Assembly (NCBI GenBank): GCA_946894095.1
Contig: OX335654.1
Location: forward strand, 16,687,687-16,751,686
Source of the DNA: Incurvaria masculella
Lineage: Eukaryota > Arthropoda > Insecta > Lepidoptera > Incurvariidae
Direction: 5' to 3'
Length of the DNA: 64,000 nt
A model generated the notes under the pieces. It saw only the letters and a program-made list of their open reading frames with translations. It did no database searches and was not told the origin of the DNA. Within the stretch, counting starts at the first letter, position 1, and every line of letters begins with the position of its first letter. The position numbers and the translations under genes are program-made. Shown here piece by piece: positions 11,250 through 23,156 of the stretch.

Positions 11250-13200
11250 ACTTTAAATCTGCGAAGTCCTCACATCTAGACTATTCATTGAAATACATTC
11301 TTTTTTTTTTGTAATAATAAAGATTTGTTTACATTGAATATAGCTTAATATTTTTTTTTTAAAAGCAGTCGATCGTTTTCGTATTTGCTTTGTGGCGCGT
11401 GCAGCGATATGCAACAATTTTAGAAAGTAAGTACAATATGAGGCAAATATATGTATCCACTTCCGGTTTAACCAAAGATTTTACTTTTAACAATGCTGAA
11501 GCAAACTATGCATACCACCATGTTGAGAATGTATATTATAAAGCTTTGATACCACATATGTATATTAGTTAATAGAAAGAATTGCAGAAAGGTTATATGT
11601 ACATGCATTTTCATATCGAACTGGAAATATATAATTTGGTTGATTATTAGTACTTATGTGGTTTTAATTAGTTTCTGCTGATCTGATCTGAAAAATCACT
11701 TTAAATATTCTATGAGGACGGGGTAACTCAAAATATAAGGAATGTTTTGGGTACAGTGTAGTTAATCTTTAGTAGTAAGTAGTCAATTATACACAAAATA
11801 TAACGAAGTCTCTTTACCATAGCACTTTACAAAAACAAACGGGCGTGATGATCAAGAGTTTTAAATTTGACATTGGGTAACAAAAGAAAAGTATACTTTA
11901 CATTTTTACGGGTGGGTAGTAGAATTCAAAACCGACTGACTTTAGCTCCTAGACGCTGCCGTACGAACGTTGGCATCCACTCTCCAGTTGTTCGAATGTG
12001 CAATGTATGCAACATTAGCGTATTTTTTTTAATTTTTTTGCAGACTCCACACAAATCATTAAAAAAGTTAGCAGTACCTATTTATAAGTTTAAATATATA
12101 AAAGTGTGCAGTTAGTAAGTGTACCGATATAATTTTGTTTTTTGTTTTTAATATAATGCTGTTTTGTTAAATGTGTTAAGTTAACATTTTGTTAATATAG
12201 TATGATGTGTTAGCTATTTGTAAGGGGTGCACCGTGACACATTCCTTTTGTAAATTGTATGTGTATTTACCCTGTTGGTGTAACCGGTAGTGTTGACAGG
12301 TACAAATTGCCGAAAAAGCTCCGCTCAAAAACCTGTTTTTCTAACTAGGTTAAGAGGGTTGTCACCCTAACGATTCCCCATACTACGGGAGATAACTGCT
12401 CACCCTTTATTGGGTTTTTGAAAGTTTAGATTCTAAAATATATTGTCAAAACGTTCGTCTGTATGTTTTTAATTTTTTATTTACATTTTAGATTGGAAAA
12501 TATTGCCTAAAAAACATTGAAAAGGTTGTCTTTTTTTACTGTCATATTATAATTTTTTACTGGAAAATACATATATTTACATAAAAAAGAAAACATACAG
12601 ACATTCAATCAAGCTTTCTCAAGTAATTAAATTTTTTTGGTTAAAATCTGATTACTTTTAGGGTTAGGGCCCAGAATACGATTTTGCTAGTTTTATTTAC
12701 AGTCGGCGTGCACAATTGTGTCTTCGCTTGTGGAAAAAGAGTTCATTTCTTCAATTTTCAAATATCAGAGCCCCGTTCATTTCACGACAGTCTTAAACTA
12801 GGTTACTAAGGAAGAATGTGCCCGTGTTATCAACCAATTCGATATAACAAGGTTTAAATATGACGATGATCATATGATATTATAATCATTTTACATATCA
12901 AAGCAGAGGCCGCATTAAAAAATGTGACCGCGGCATGGGAACGGACGAAATAAATCTCGACTACCATTGAGTTCATTTGTAAATATTTTAATAAGAGTTA
13001 TTATGTACCCAGTTATTATGTAGTACATTATTATGTCGATAACAGAGATCTTCTTTGCTCGACAATGAGTGTTCACTCGTGCCTCCCATGATATATCCAT
13101 AATGCCTACCCATCGTCCATTCTCTGGGGGATAGCCAGCGTAGATGTGAGAAAACATGCGAGAGAATTTGATAAATTCTGAAGCAATCAGATACGTTTAA

Positions 13201-13671
13201 GGCGCTAGGACTAGCCAACTACTCGCGCCATACAAATGCACTTTTTAACAAATGTAATAATATGTAGTGAAACGCTTCAGCAAATCCAAATAGAACTCCA
13301 GACTGATAATGGATTGTTAATATGTTTTTATTCCATCATTTATTTAAATAATAATAAAAATAAAAAAGTTGATTTTTCTCATTAGAAATCTGAAAGTAAT
13401 TCGATTTCTAGATATAAGCAAAAACAGCATATATGCATAAACAAAAAATTCCATTTGCTTTTAGATTTCTACATTTAGTCAAAAAAGTTCGGAAATGGAC
13501 ACCGTTTCCGCAATGTATTTTGTATAGAAAAAGGAAACATACATTAACGAAAATCATTCGATTCCTAGACAAGGAATCATATATTGTAAGAATGACACTT
13601 ATAATCGTCAGACTTAGTTAGTTAACTTGGGGTGCCTCGTCTAACTTTGCGATTTGGCTAGTACCAGGCCC
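13201..13671 (+). mobile_element. MITE family C, complete
   Basis: 471 bp between TTAA at 13197-13200 and 13672-13675. Inverted ends GGCGCTAGGACTAGCCAA and TTGGCTAGTACCAGGCCC. It spans the right edge of the tandem duplication: its first 97 bases belong to copy 2, the rest is unique flank. Confidence 0.82.
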
Positions 13672-13712
13672 TTAAGTCCTTCTTTCTGCGCTCCTATTGG
13701 GTAGAATTATTC

Positions 13713-14256
13713 CGGGAGGTCACGACATTTTTGGTCACGATAAGGTAAATGGCTGAATCTGGGTTCACAGGCCAGAGACCAACCCTCTGATGATAAATAG
13801 GTCAGTCTGCCTGCGCCAAGCTACACAAAAAAGATGTTTGTATGTACCTGCTGATGAATACACTGACTGTCTGGACATATTGATACCTATTCATTATGCA
13901 TCAATAACCAATCGTTTTTTTTATGAAATACTAAAAAATAACTAAAATTATACCTGTAACATAAATCGTCTATAACTACGAAATGCAACCAAAGATTTGT
14001 TCGGTTTTGGTATCACTAAGTAAGTATGTACTGATACTTTCACTATGCGTTATTTGCAGCCATTTACCTTATCATATATTTTTCTTTACATTTTTCTTGT
14101 AACGATAATTACTTTTTCAGGCACCTTATCTACATAACGCAACCACTTGGCGCAGGCAGACCGACACATCTAGCTTCAGAGGATTGGTCTATATACCGGG
14201 AACCCGGTTTTAGCCATTTACGTTATCGTTACCATTTTTGTCGCGACCTCCTAGTT
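13713..14256. repeat. Foldback element
   Basis: Arms of about 110 bases (13717-13826 and about 14145-14256) are inverted copies. Shared landmarks are aggtaaatggct / agccatttac, gagaccaaccctctga / tcagaggattggtc, and cagtctgcctgcgccaag / cttggcgcaggcagacc. The spacer of about 320 bases has no ORF. Confidence 0.7.
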
Positions 14257-14385
14257 TAAATATTTGGCATCCACTTCTGATTGGTGCAGAATTGATCGAA
14301 TTCTCTCACATATTTTCTCACATCTTCCGCCGGTTCAGCCCCAGGAGGGGTTCGCAGCTCGAACTACGGGTTGGGCGATGTTAAG

Positions 14386-14684
14386 AAACCGACCAAGTGC
14401 GAGTCGGACTCGCACACGAAGGGTTCCGTACAATCGAAAAATATTTAATTTAAAAAATCACGTTTTTTGTATGGGGGCCCCCTTTAATTATTATATTTTT
14501 TTAATCTTACCTATTTGTTGTTATAGCGGCAAAATATATACACACTCTGTGAAAATTTCAGCTGTCTATCTATTACGGTTACTGAGGTACAGCCCTGTGA
14601 CAGACGGACAGACGGACGGACGGACGGACAGCGGAGGCTTAGTAATAGGGTTCCGTTGCACCCTTTGGGTACGGAACCCTAACT
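14386..14684 (+). repeat. Lepidopteran interspersed repeat D
   Basis: Starts with the palindrome-like gtgcgagtcggactcgcac, then gggttccgta, and ends ggtacggaaccct, an inverted match. Contains a short (ggac)n tract. Five copies lie in this window. The class is not settled from sequence alone. Confidence 0.75.
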
Positions 14685-14823
14685 AGGGTACTGCGTGCGC
14701 TGGGGGTTCGGCCTTCGGACCCCGACATTGACGTATAACCAAGGATTTATATCGATTGAGATCTCTGGGTGGACCAGCGGGGGCTATGTGGTTTGCTGCA
14801 GGAGTGGGCATCTGTTGAGCGGC

Positions 14824-15180
14824 TCATAGCCTAGTGGCGCGGGGACTTGTCTAGCATACCAGAGGCTGGATTCAAGTCATCGCCCCGTGCACCACTTTCT
14901 TTCTCTTTCTGAGTTGAATAAGTGAATTTCGTCACGACTGCGAGCTGCACCATGGTCCCGAACCCATGTAAAACTGTAGATCCCTTTTCCCTACTAGATT
15001 GTAGGGTTTCAGCCCGCCCGGGTTGGTACCATCGCATTGGAAAAATTGTCCGTGTTTACAATCCAGTTCAGTGTAGTGTCCTGGCATGGCACCTAATTCC
15101 TTCCGGATTGTGGTGTATTGGACTAATATCATAACGGTAGTTGTGTGGTATTAGCCATCTATGTCAGGTTCCATAAAATA
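14824..15180 (+). mobile_element. SINE, tRNA-like head, complete
   Basis: The head (14824-14895) starts cctagtggcgcggggac and carries ggctggattcaagtc, a B-box-like sequence of a tRNA-derived Pol III promoter. The body has a pyrimidine stretch, ggtagggtt-like and cccgcccgggttggtaccat segments, ccatccagttca-like and tggcatggcacctaa segments. It ends tattagccatctatgtcagg plus an A-rich tail. Confidence 0.78.
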
Positions 15181-15185
15181 AAACG

Positions 15186-15365
15186 TTTGACACGGGTTCC
15201 GAACCATGGAACAGCTCGTATGGAACAGCTCGTATTAGTAACTTAATGCACTTATCCAACTCAGAACAAATTATAAAATTGTTCATGACCGGGCGAGGAT
15301 TTGAACCCATAACCTCTCTCATGAAAGGCAAGTTCTCTCGCCACTAAACCACGATCCGTACGGTT
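15186..15365 (-). mobile_element. SINE fragment, tRNA-like head
   Basis: Reverse orientation. Contains the head with B-box-like ggttcaaatcctcg (read on the minus strand) and the first part of the body only. Confidence 0.65.
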
Positions 15366-15477
15366 GGAGAGCGTTGAGAGCGCTATATAATGAAAAGTGA
15401 AGACACATCTCCCTACCATCACGCAGACACGCCCCGGGGGATAGGTATGAAACAGCAGTAGTATACGGTTCGATCAA

Positions 15478-15690
15478 ACCCTGCATTCCGAAATGCGTAC
15501 ATTGCAAATATCACAGAGAAAGCGAATACAGTGAATACTTGTGTTCCGAATTGATATCACTGCTCATAGCAACAATCGCACGATATTAAATCGGAACGAA
15601 TTTGAGCTGGCATATGTGTCACAGCCTAACCTAACTACCTCGAAAATGCCTTGTATGTCTCGAGAGTGATTATACCAGGCCGAGAATTGT
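15478..15690 (+). repeat. Dispersed repeat E
   Basis: Shares atatcactgctcat, gagctggcatatgtgtcacagc and cctaacctaactacc with 28316-28660. No coding capacity recognised. Of unknown class. Confidence 0.5.
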
Positions 15691-16261
15691 CTAACTAGAT
15701 TAACAAACGGGGAAAAGCCTTCGATATTTCAGAACATAAGTTCACACGATCAGAGAGCTACAGATAAACAGGCTTAATGACAGCTTATTGCGATGACAGC
15801 AATTGCTGTCATCGCGATTTGACAGCGTACACGGCGCACATGCTCTCAACGGTGAGCGCTTTGTACGATCTGTGTGCGGTCTAGAGTCACGTCCCTTATG
15901 TCAAAATGACGTTCACAGGAGTGAACATAAGCAATTCGGAACGGTCGTGTACGCGTACATTGTGAATTCTCCGCAATATACCCATTTCGGAATGCAGTGA
16001 AAATGTTCCAGAAAAAGTGTAAAGTGTCATAGGTAATAATAATTAGTGAGTGGCCTTTCCGCACCGCAAGTTCGGGGACGTTCAGTTCGTTGAACCGGCT
16101 TGCTGCGTCGAAGTGCAATATATTTTAATCAGCTGGCCTCGACTGGATTTACTCTTCAGTGTTAATGGCCGAAACGTAGCACAGAACGTGGAATTGCACG
16201 CTGGCCAACTTACGTACTCGTAAGGGTTTTCATGTATCATAATGGACAAATAAATAAAAAA

Positions 16262-16380
16262 TACATAAATAAAGACATGGTTGGCTAATACCATACTGTC
16301 ATTTAGCCCAATACACCACACGAGAATTTGGTGCCATGCCAGGACCCTCCTTTTATTGCACGGCTATATTGAACAGAGCC
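16262..16380 (-). mobile_element. SINE tail fragment
   Basis: Reverse copy of the last about 110 bases of the SINE (ggctaatacca, ccaatacaccaca, ggtgccatgccaggacc). Confidence 0.6.
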
Positions 16381-16511
16381 CGTAGTCCGACTTCTCAACT
16401 AAATTGGCGTTTACGCCAAACCAATCAACTAGCGTTTTCAATTGAGGAGCACGCGCAGTGGGCGTTAAGCGAACTAACATTTGCGAGTCGGAGTTTGTTT
16501 TGACAGCTTAA

Positions 16512-16763
16512 GGTGGGCCATCCCGCTCAACTCCCCATACAAACGGGGAAAGATCACGCCGATATTTCTTATCAGAGATCCAAAATGTTGCTCAAAATAG
16601 CTTGATTTAATCGAACTAGATGTCTGAAGACCATTGGCATTGCATAATTGTGTTTGGTTTCCAAGTAATAAGGTCTGAAAGTTCGAATTTTTCGCATGTT
16701 TTATACAATAACTTTGGAGCTGGAATTACTCAACGATAAAATCTATACATCTTAAAAAGATTA
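16512..16763 (-). mobile_element. MITE family A, truncated
   Basis: Begins with TTAA (16508-16511) and the GGTGGGCCATCCCGC terminus, then breaks off mid-element where an RTE relic begins at about 16764. About 250 of 542 bp remain. Confidence 0.75.
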
Positions 16764-16963
16764 CCAAAGTAGTCGATATTGGACACCGGGTGGCTAAGCT
16801 CGAATGGCAGTGGGCTGGTCACGTCAGCCGAAAAGACGACGACCGTTGGAGTAACCGTGTCCTGCGCTGGCGGCCGTGGACAGGCAAACGGAGTGTGGGA
16901 AGACCACCCGCCAGGTGGGAAGACGACATCAAGTGCGTCGGCGGAAAGCAGTGGATCCGGCAC
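16764..16963 (+). pseudogene. RTE-type LINE relic, C-terminal end of the reverse transcriptase
   Basis: Translates to pieces such as [31 protein letters not shown] and RWEDDIK, the characteristic end of RTE-clade endonuclease/reverse transcriptases. The fragment is 5' truncated and broken. A sister relic in reverse lies at 43465-43760. Confidence 0.7.
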
Positions 16964-17069
16964 ACATATCTTATTGATATTTTAACTACGCATTTTACTT
17001 TTTTATTGTCATACGCCAACTCTAAAGCATTTTGTCTTATACCTATCCCGAATGCAGACATCGCAGAGA

Positions 17070-17395
17070 CTTTTTCTGAGTTCGATAAGTGCATTTCGTC
17101 ACGAATGCGTGCTGCTCCATGGTTCGGAATCCATGTAAAACTGTAGGTTCCCTTCCCCTACAAGGTGGTAGGGTTTAAGCCCGCCCGGGCTGATACCATC
17201 GCATTGGATGAAAAGATGGTCGAAGCGGCAATGAAAAATTGTCCGTGTTTTCCATCCAGTTCAATGTAGCCGTGCTCATAAAATGCTATTCTGGCATGGC
17301 ACCTAATTATTTCGGCAATGTGGTGTATTGGGCTAATATCATAACGGTAATTGTGTGGTATTAGCCATCCATGTCAGGTTGCATAAAAAAAACTA
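17070..17395 (+). mobile_element. SINE body without head
   Basis: Starts in the spacer after the head (gagttcgataagtgcat) and runs to the ccatgtcaggttgcat plus A tail. Full-length body. Confidence 0.7.
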
Positions 17396-17740
17396 CATAG
17401 CATAAGGTCCGGCCGGCTGCGATACTAGTACGCCTCGCTTCGTTTGATTAACTGATAGTATTATCAGTATGAAAACAGAACTGTTTTGTTGCTTCGTAAC
17501 TTCTTAACCAACATCAACAAATCGATACATTTTCCTAAAGTTGACTGAACTCTCGACAAAGCCAACGACCGATAAGGCAGAATCCATGAACTCGAGCGAT
17601 AATAACGTTTTATAATTTATATTAATATCATCGAAGTCCTTTACAATCGCAACGCTTTTGCAATTCTGCCCGTGACGTCCCCTCATGAATGTTAATATCG
17701 GATCCACTCGCTCAAGCAACAGCCCCGTCATGATTGCGTG

Positions 17741-18096
17741 CACTTCAGTTATCGCGCGACCGCCGCCTCCGCCGCTCGCCGCACCCTCCGCGAACGGGGC
17801 CCCTCTCGTCGCCTAGTGCAGTACACCTCCCACTGCAAACAACCGCACGGACGTGTGGACAGATTAGCGATTTTCGTCGCGTCCACGGTAAATAAATCAG
17901 GCAAACAGCGTCTCCGCCCAGATTATCGACTCGCTGACACGGTCAGTCGGCGGTCGAGCCACGCTCGGCGCGGTACGCTAGAGCCCTCCGAATCCTCGCG
18001 GAGAAAGCGACCCGGACGCGTTCGATGCGCGGTGAAAGCGCGTCTCTCTAGCCAGTGCCGCATCGTCCGCGAGACGAAGCGCCCGCCGCCGCCGCC
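17741..18096 (+). promoter_or_regulatory. GC-rich upstream region of the third SDR gene
   Basis: About 350 bases of CpG-rich DNA stand out from the AT-rich surroundings and run into the ATG at 18097. An arthropod-type initiator pentamer TCAGT lies at 17745-17749. The ATG sits in gccgccgccATG, a favourable context. This is a likely promoter plus 5' leader; no TATA box was recognised. Confidence 0.4.
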
Positions 18097-19393
18097 ATGC
18101 TGACCGCGTACGCTTCGCTCGCCGCGCTCGCCGCCGCCGTCTACTGGTACCTCAACCGGCACAAGCCGCTGATGCACGTGCTCGGCGAGCTGCGCACCGC
18201 GCTCGACATGCAGGCGGTCGGCTTCGCGGGCCTGCTCGACGACAAGCTGCAGGGCTGGCGCAACCGCCCGGTGGTGGCGAGCGCGCCGCGCCGCGTCGCC
18301 GTCGTGACGGGCGGCGCGCGCGGGATCGGCCTCGAGGTCGCCCGGCAGCTGCTCGACGCGAAGATGCTCGTCGTGATGGGCCTGCGAAACCCCAAAGCGG
18401 CGCAGCCCCTCCGGGACACCCTCGAGAACCCGGCGGACCTCCTCGCCTTCGAGCTCGACCTGAACTCGCTCGAATCAGTGCGGAGCTTCGCGAGGAACGT
18501 TACGTCCAGCTTCCCGGAGGTGCACCTGCTCGTGAACAACGCCGGGATCATGTTCGGCGACTTTCGGCTGACCGTCGACGGGGTCGAGTTGCAGCTGGCG
18601 GTGAACTACCTGGGCCACTTCTACCTTACGCACCTGCTCCTGCCGGCGCTGCGGCGCGGGGGCGCGGCGGCGGGGCGGCCGGCGCGGGTCGTCAACGTCT
18701 CCTCTTGCGGACACTACCCCGGCAGGATAGACTTCGACGATATCAACATGAAGCGGCACTACGATACCACCGCCGCCTACGCCCAGTCCAAACTTGCGCA
18801 GGTAATCCTTCCTAACCTAGTTTTTTGCATAACGTGAGTGCTTCCCCGACTTCGCACAAAGCTGACTTGCATGTGTCCATAACCTAACGGAACTCCCATC
18901 TCCTATGCATCAATGTGTCGCGCGGCAAAAATGTCTAAATCCGAAAACAAGTAAGCTGATCTGCGTATCACAAACAACTTTCACCGTTGTCCGACCTCAA
19001 ATGCGCCGGCGCTAACGGCCTCTCTGTCCCCAGGTGATGAGCGCCCGCTACACGAACAAGCTAATGGAGGACGACTGTCTGCCGGTGCGCTGCTACTCCG
19101 TGCACCCGGGCGTCGTCAACACGGACCTGTTCGAGGGCACCATGTTCCGCAAATACTTCTCCTGGGCGATGCGGCTCCTATTCAAGACCCCAGCGCAGGG
19201 CGCCATCCCCATCCTCTACGCTTGCTTCTCGAGCGAACTGGACAAGCGGGGCGGCCTCTACGTCAGCAACTGCCGGGAGGGGTACAGCAATAGCTTCTCC
19301 AAGAACAACCACTACCAGTACAGGCTTCATCTGTCGTCGTGCCAAATGGTCGGAATCTCGCCCGAGGAGTTCGGAAAGCCGGCGGAGTCGTGA
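18097..19393 (+). CDS. Membrane-anchored short-chain dehydrogenase/reductase (third paralogue)
   Basis: Exons 18097-18801 and 19034-19393 (235 + 119 codons, 354 aa), joined CAG|gtaatc to ctctgtccccag|GTG in phase 0, the same intron position as in the tandem pair. Residues 2-19 form a hydrophobic stretch that could be a signal anchor, followed by positively charged RHK, as in ER or lipid-droplet SDRs. Then TGGARGIG 71-78, NNAG 147-150, AVNYLG with Asn170, VSS with Ser203, and YAQSK with Tyr228 and Lys232. Exon 2 has HPGVVNTDLF. The family oxidises or reduces retinoid, steroid or lipid carbonyl substrates with NAD(P)(H); the exact substrate cannot be told. Very high GC in codon third positions contrasts with the AT-rich flanks. 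A possible poly(A) signal ATTAAA is at 19494-19499. The gene appears intact and complete. Confidence 0.93.
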
Positions 19394-19499
19394 ACGATAA
19401 GAAGTGATGGAACTGATGGAAATGCAGGAATTGGTGGCGCTTTTGTGAAAATGTTCCAAAAGTCTAGGTTGTGAAATGAATGGTTAATGAGTTATTAAA

Positions 19500-20447
19500 T
19501 GGTATTTGTTTGTAACTGTTTTATATTTCTGATAATTTATTCTTAATTCATAATTTCGAACTCCATTGATGCTATCTTGGAAAACCCTAAACAAAAAAAA
19601 TTAAAACATAACTTCATTCCAGCATTCGATTAAAATCAGTGAAACAACAATTCACCATTATAGAACTAAAATTGTGCTTAGAACAAATTAGGTGAAAAAA
19701 CCACTAGGCTTAAAGTATAACATGCAGCCTATTTATTGCGGGAATACCTATTTTAAAATAATTAAAATAAAAAACATATAAAAACTAATATTTTTTACAA
19801 TCCTAGTTGAATCTTTTCTTGTTTCATGATCCTTCCAAAGTTGATTGCTTTCAATCTTATCGCATTACTTAAGCTAGGAATTCGTTTTGTTTCTACGAAA
19901 AGTATTAAAGTAAGCATTCACAAAAGACCTTGCTTGCACTATTTATTCCAGCCAACATCTGAATGATTTCCTAGTTAACTTGTATACTTTTCTACAAACA
20001 ACATTCCAATCAATAAACCATGAGCATGCTAATCAGTTCAAATTAGCATTGTAAATAAAAAATCAATTTGCTACATACATCTATCGAACGAAGACAAGTC
20101 ACCACGCCGCATGCTAAATTAAATAAATTCCGATTTTTGTGCTGGTTCATTACAAAACCCTTTTTTTCGACCTTGTAAGGATGTCATGTGTTTTTTTTGT
20201 ATTTCATGTGATTAAAAAAATATGTTTAAAATTCTTTACATTCATACCATATTCCAGCAAAGAGTACATCTAGAATAATAATAATAATAATAATCAATAT
20301 TATTATTATTATATATAATCTAATATCAGTTAAATTAATTATTTTACGCTAAGTATTAATTTATTAACTAGGTTATTATGCTAGGTCAGTTGGCTAATGG
20401 AAAAAAATATGAACTCTCAATGTGTAATTCCAGACTTCTATTAAAAT
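19500..20447. other. AT-rich intergenic DNA after the third SDR gene
   Basis: No coding signal; contains the AAT microsatellite. Confidence 0.6.
20273..20312. repeat. (AAT)n microsatellite with inverted halves
   Basis: (aat)n followed by (att)n, a perfect small hairpin in AT-rich DNA. Confidence 0.8.
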
Positions 20448-20451
20448 TTAA

Positions 20452-20992
20452 GGTGGCCCATCCCGCTCATCTCCCCATACAAAAGGGGAAAGAAGATCAC
20501 GCCCATATTTCTTGTCAGAGATCCAAAATTTTGCTCAAAATAGCTTTATTTGATCGAACTAGATGTCTGATGACCATTGGCATTGTAAAAGTGTGTTTGG
20601 TTTCTAAGTTATAAGGTCTGAAAGTTCGCATTTTTCGCGCGTTTTATACAATAACTTTGGAGGTGGATTACGCAATGATAAAATAAGAACATCTTAAAAA
20701 GATTAGTCATCAGACATAGCTTATTTAATCAAGATTTATAATCTATTCGGACTTTGTTCGATTTTTTACTACTGCAGTATGGTTTACTTTTAGCTATAAG
20801 TCGTTTTTAAATTAAAATTTTCGTTAATCTTACCAAATCATACACTATGCACATTGTCTTTTTTGTGGACATGTTGCATCTTTCTCATCACGGAGCCTGT
20901 CTTATTCTTTGAAACATAGAAGGTCCCAGAGCGCAACAGCACGGTTTTGTTCCGTGCCCGCGAATGAGTTGGGCCCGCCGGGTAGGGCCACC
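20452..20992 (-). mobile_element. MITE family A, complete
   Basis: 541 bp between two perfect TTAA tetramers (20448-20451 and 20993-20996), reverse orientation relative to the SDR intron copies. Confidence 0.85.
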
Positions 20993-21364
20993 TTAAGATG
21001 AGATATGTATTATAAACACATCGCTTACAGAATGTCAAAAAATTAAAAACAGCAAAATTGTTTTACACAATTTGTACAACAAATCTGATCGTCAATTTGT
21101 TTTCCACATTCTTCAGTAAGCAATTGAAATAAATTTTAAGCATTTTTTGTCGTTTTGTATTTCTGATGCTATGACGAGGCTCTGTATAAACGTTTACGAC
21201 CAAAAAAGATGGAAACTAAATTGACTTATCCATTGACGGTGCGTCCTCCTGTGTAAGCATGTGAACCGTGCAACGTGGGCACGTAAGCATGAAAAAAATC
21301 TGCTCCCCATACAAACGCAGCTCACTAAAATCATTTGATAAATATAACTTTACTTGTTTGAGCA

Positions 21365-21782
21365 TGTGCTCATACCCTAGTGGCGCGGGGACTTGTCTAG
21401 CATTCCAGAGGTCTGGGTTCCATCCTCGCCCCGTTCATACACCACTTTCTTTCTCTTTCTGAGTTGGATGAGAGCATTTCTTCACAAATGCGAGCTGCTC
21501 CATGGTTCGGAATCCATGTAAAACTGTAGATCCCCTTCCCCTTCTAGGTGGTAGGGTTTAAACCCGCCCAAGTTGGTACCATCGCAGTGGATGAAGAGAT
21601 GGTCGAAGTGGCAATGAAAAATTGTCCGTGTTTTCCATCCAGTTTGTTGTAGCCGTGCTCGTAAAGGGAAGGTGCTTGCATGGCATCTTATTCATTCGGG
21701 AACATGGTGTGTTGATTGTATCGGTAGTTGTGTGGCATTAACCATGGATGGTTTCATATGTCAGGTTGCATAAAAAACAATC
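21365..21782 (+). mobile_element. SINE, tRNA-like head, complete
   Basis: Head ccctagtggcgcggggac with ggtctgggttccatcctcg, the ctttctttctctttct spacer, full body, and tail ending in a run of A. Confidence 0.75.
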
Positions 21783-22839
21783 TTAGGTTATGGAAGCAAT
21801 TAACATTTTGTACATTTTTGTTTAAAATGTTTGCATGCATGCGTTTTTGATGTTGGTAATCTTAAAATAGATAAGTAAAACAATTTGCAATATTGAAGGT
21901 CGTCTTGGAAATGGGAGGACTACAATATTTCATTTTGATATGCTGTGCTCACACTATCGATATATTCCACACATCAATTTTACTTTGCTCCCGTGACCCA
22001 AGGCTTGTTTATTTAAATTTATTCTGGCACACACTTGGCCAATGGAACAACATGCACTCAGTCAGACACATTGCAATTTCATTGCATTGTACGCCTAGGT
22101 ACCTATTTGTAAAATATTTTTTTCATAAATATGATGCCGATTTGTATAACTTACGAAACAAATGCCTCTGAATTTGATTAGCATTTTTTAAGATAGCTAA
22201 TTTAAATTTTTTCATTGGATGACGACAGAGCTGAGCTCATATTTTTTACGCATACTTCCGAAATTCGTAGGACATAGGAAACACAAGTAAAGATTTTTAA
22301 AAAAATACCTGACAAAGACTGCGTGTTTAACCATAGACCTAGCATAGTGCGCTGTGCTTACAGTGCGAGCAGAGCGTGAGAGTGGGACGTCAACTAAAAT
22401 ACCACACCGCGAGTTAGAGACAGATTTAACACATCTAACCAATCATACAACCTTTCAAATCGTTATTCGTACATACGAGCCGCGCTCATGTAATGTAAAA
22501 TGATTTTTTGTGAAATATTTATGTCTTCCTTAAAGAAAGGATTAAGGTGAACAGGCGTAAAAAACCCGGACAAATACCTTTTTTTTCTGGTAAATGAGAG
22601 GTGACCCACTGATTCTTTGTCGATCATATTTCATAACTTTTCCTCATTATTTCAAAGTAAAACTTAAAACACTTCTTCAGCTCATTATTTTGAAGCTACA
22701 TGGCGATTAAGAAATTTTATTTTACAAAAAAAGAAATTTTATTACATTTTGTATGAAAACATTTTTACGAAGATTTTAGGTTCAAGTGAGAATTCAAATT
22801 ACCAATTCCAGACTCATAAAAAAACGTTCTATAAATTTA
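21783..22839. other. Intergenic DNA, nothing recognised
   Basis: Short frames only, unremarkable composition, no similarity seen to the other repeats in the window. Confidence 0.5.
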
Positions 22840-23156
22840 AAAAACCGGCCAAGTGCGAGTCGGACTCGCACACGAAGACGGAACCCTTCGAACCATCGTA
22901 AAAAAATGTATACAAAAAAATCTCGTTTTTTGTATGGGGTACCCCCTTTAATTTTAATTATTTCTTAATCTTACCTATTTGTTGTTATAGCGGCAAAATA
23001 AATACACACTCTGTGAAAATTTCAGCTGTCTATCTGTTACGGTTACTGAGATACAGCCCTGTGACAGACGGACAGACGGACGGACGGACGGACGGACGGA
23101 CAGCGGAGGCTTAGTAATAGGGTTCCGTTTTCACCCTTTGGGTACGGAACCCTAAA
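22840..23156 (+). repeat. Lepidopteran interspersed repeat D
   Basis: Complete copy with the cgagtcggactcg head, a ttgttgttatagcggca core, a (ggac)n tract at about 23070-23100 and a gggtacggaaccct end. Confidence 0.75.

Larger units (their letters stand above)
6650..13297 (+). repeat. Tandem duplication, copy 2
   Basis: Second unit of the direct duplication. From about 9140 to 13290 it differs from copy 1 at only about two bases that I could find (near 11265 and 13220). From 6650 to 9140 there are roughly 20-25 substitutions and short indels. At positions inside the intronic MITE where the copies differ, copy 2 mostly carries the base seen in the other family members of this window, so copy 1 carries most of the derived changes. 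Confidence 0.97.

Noticed and set aside
13433..13621. 62-codon frame repeated on the minus strand at 61044-61232
   Set aside because: Part of MITE C; conserved only because the elements are similar.
15280..15365. Possible tRNA gene (B-box-like ggttcaaatcctcg on the minus strand)
   Set aside because: It is the head of a SINE fragment and does not fold into a cloverleaf with a sensible anticodon arm.
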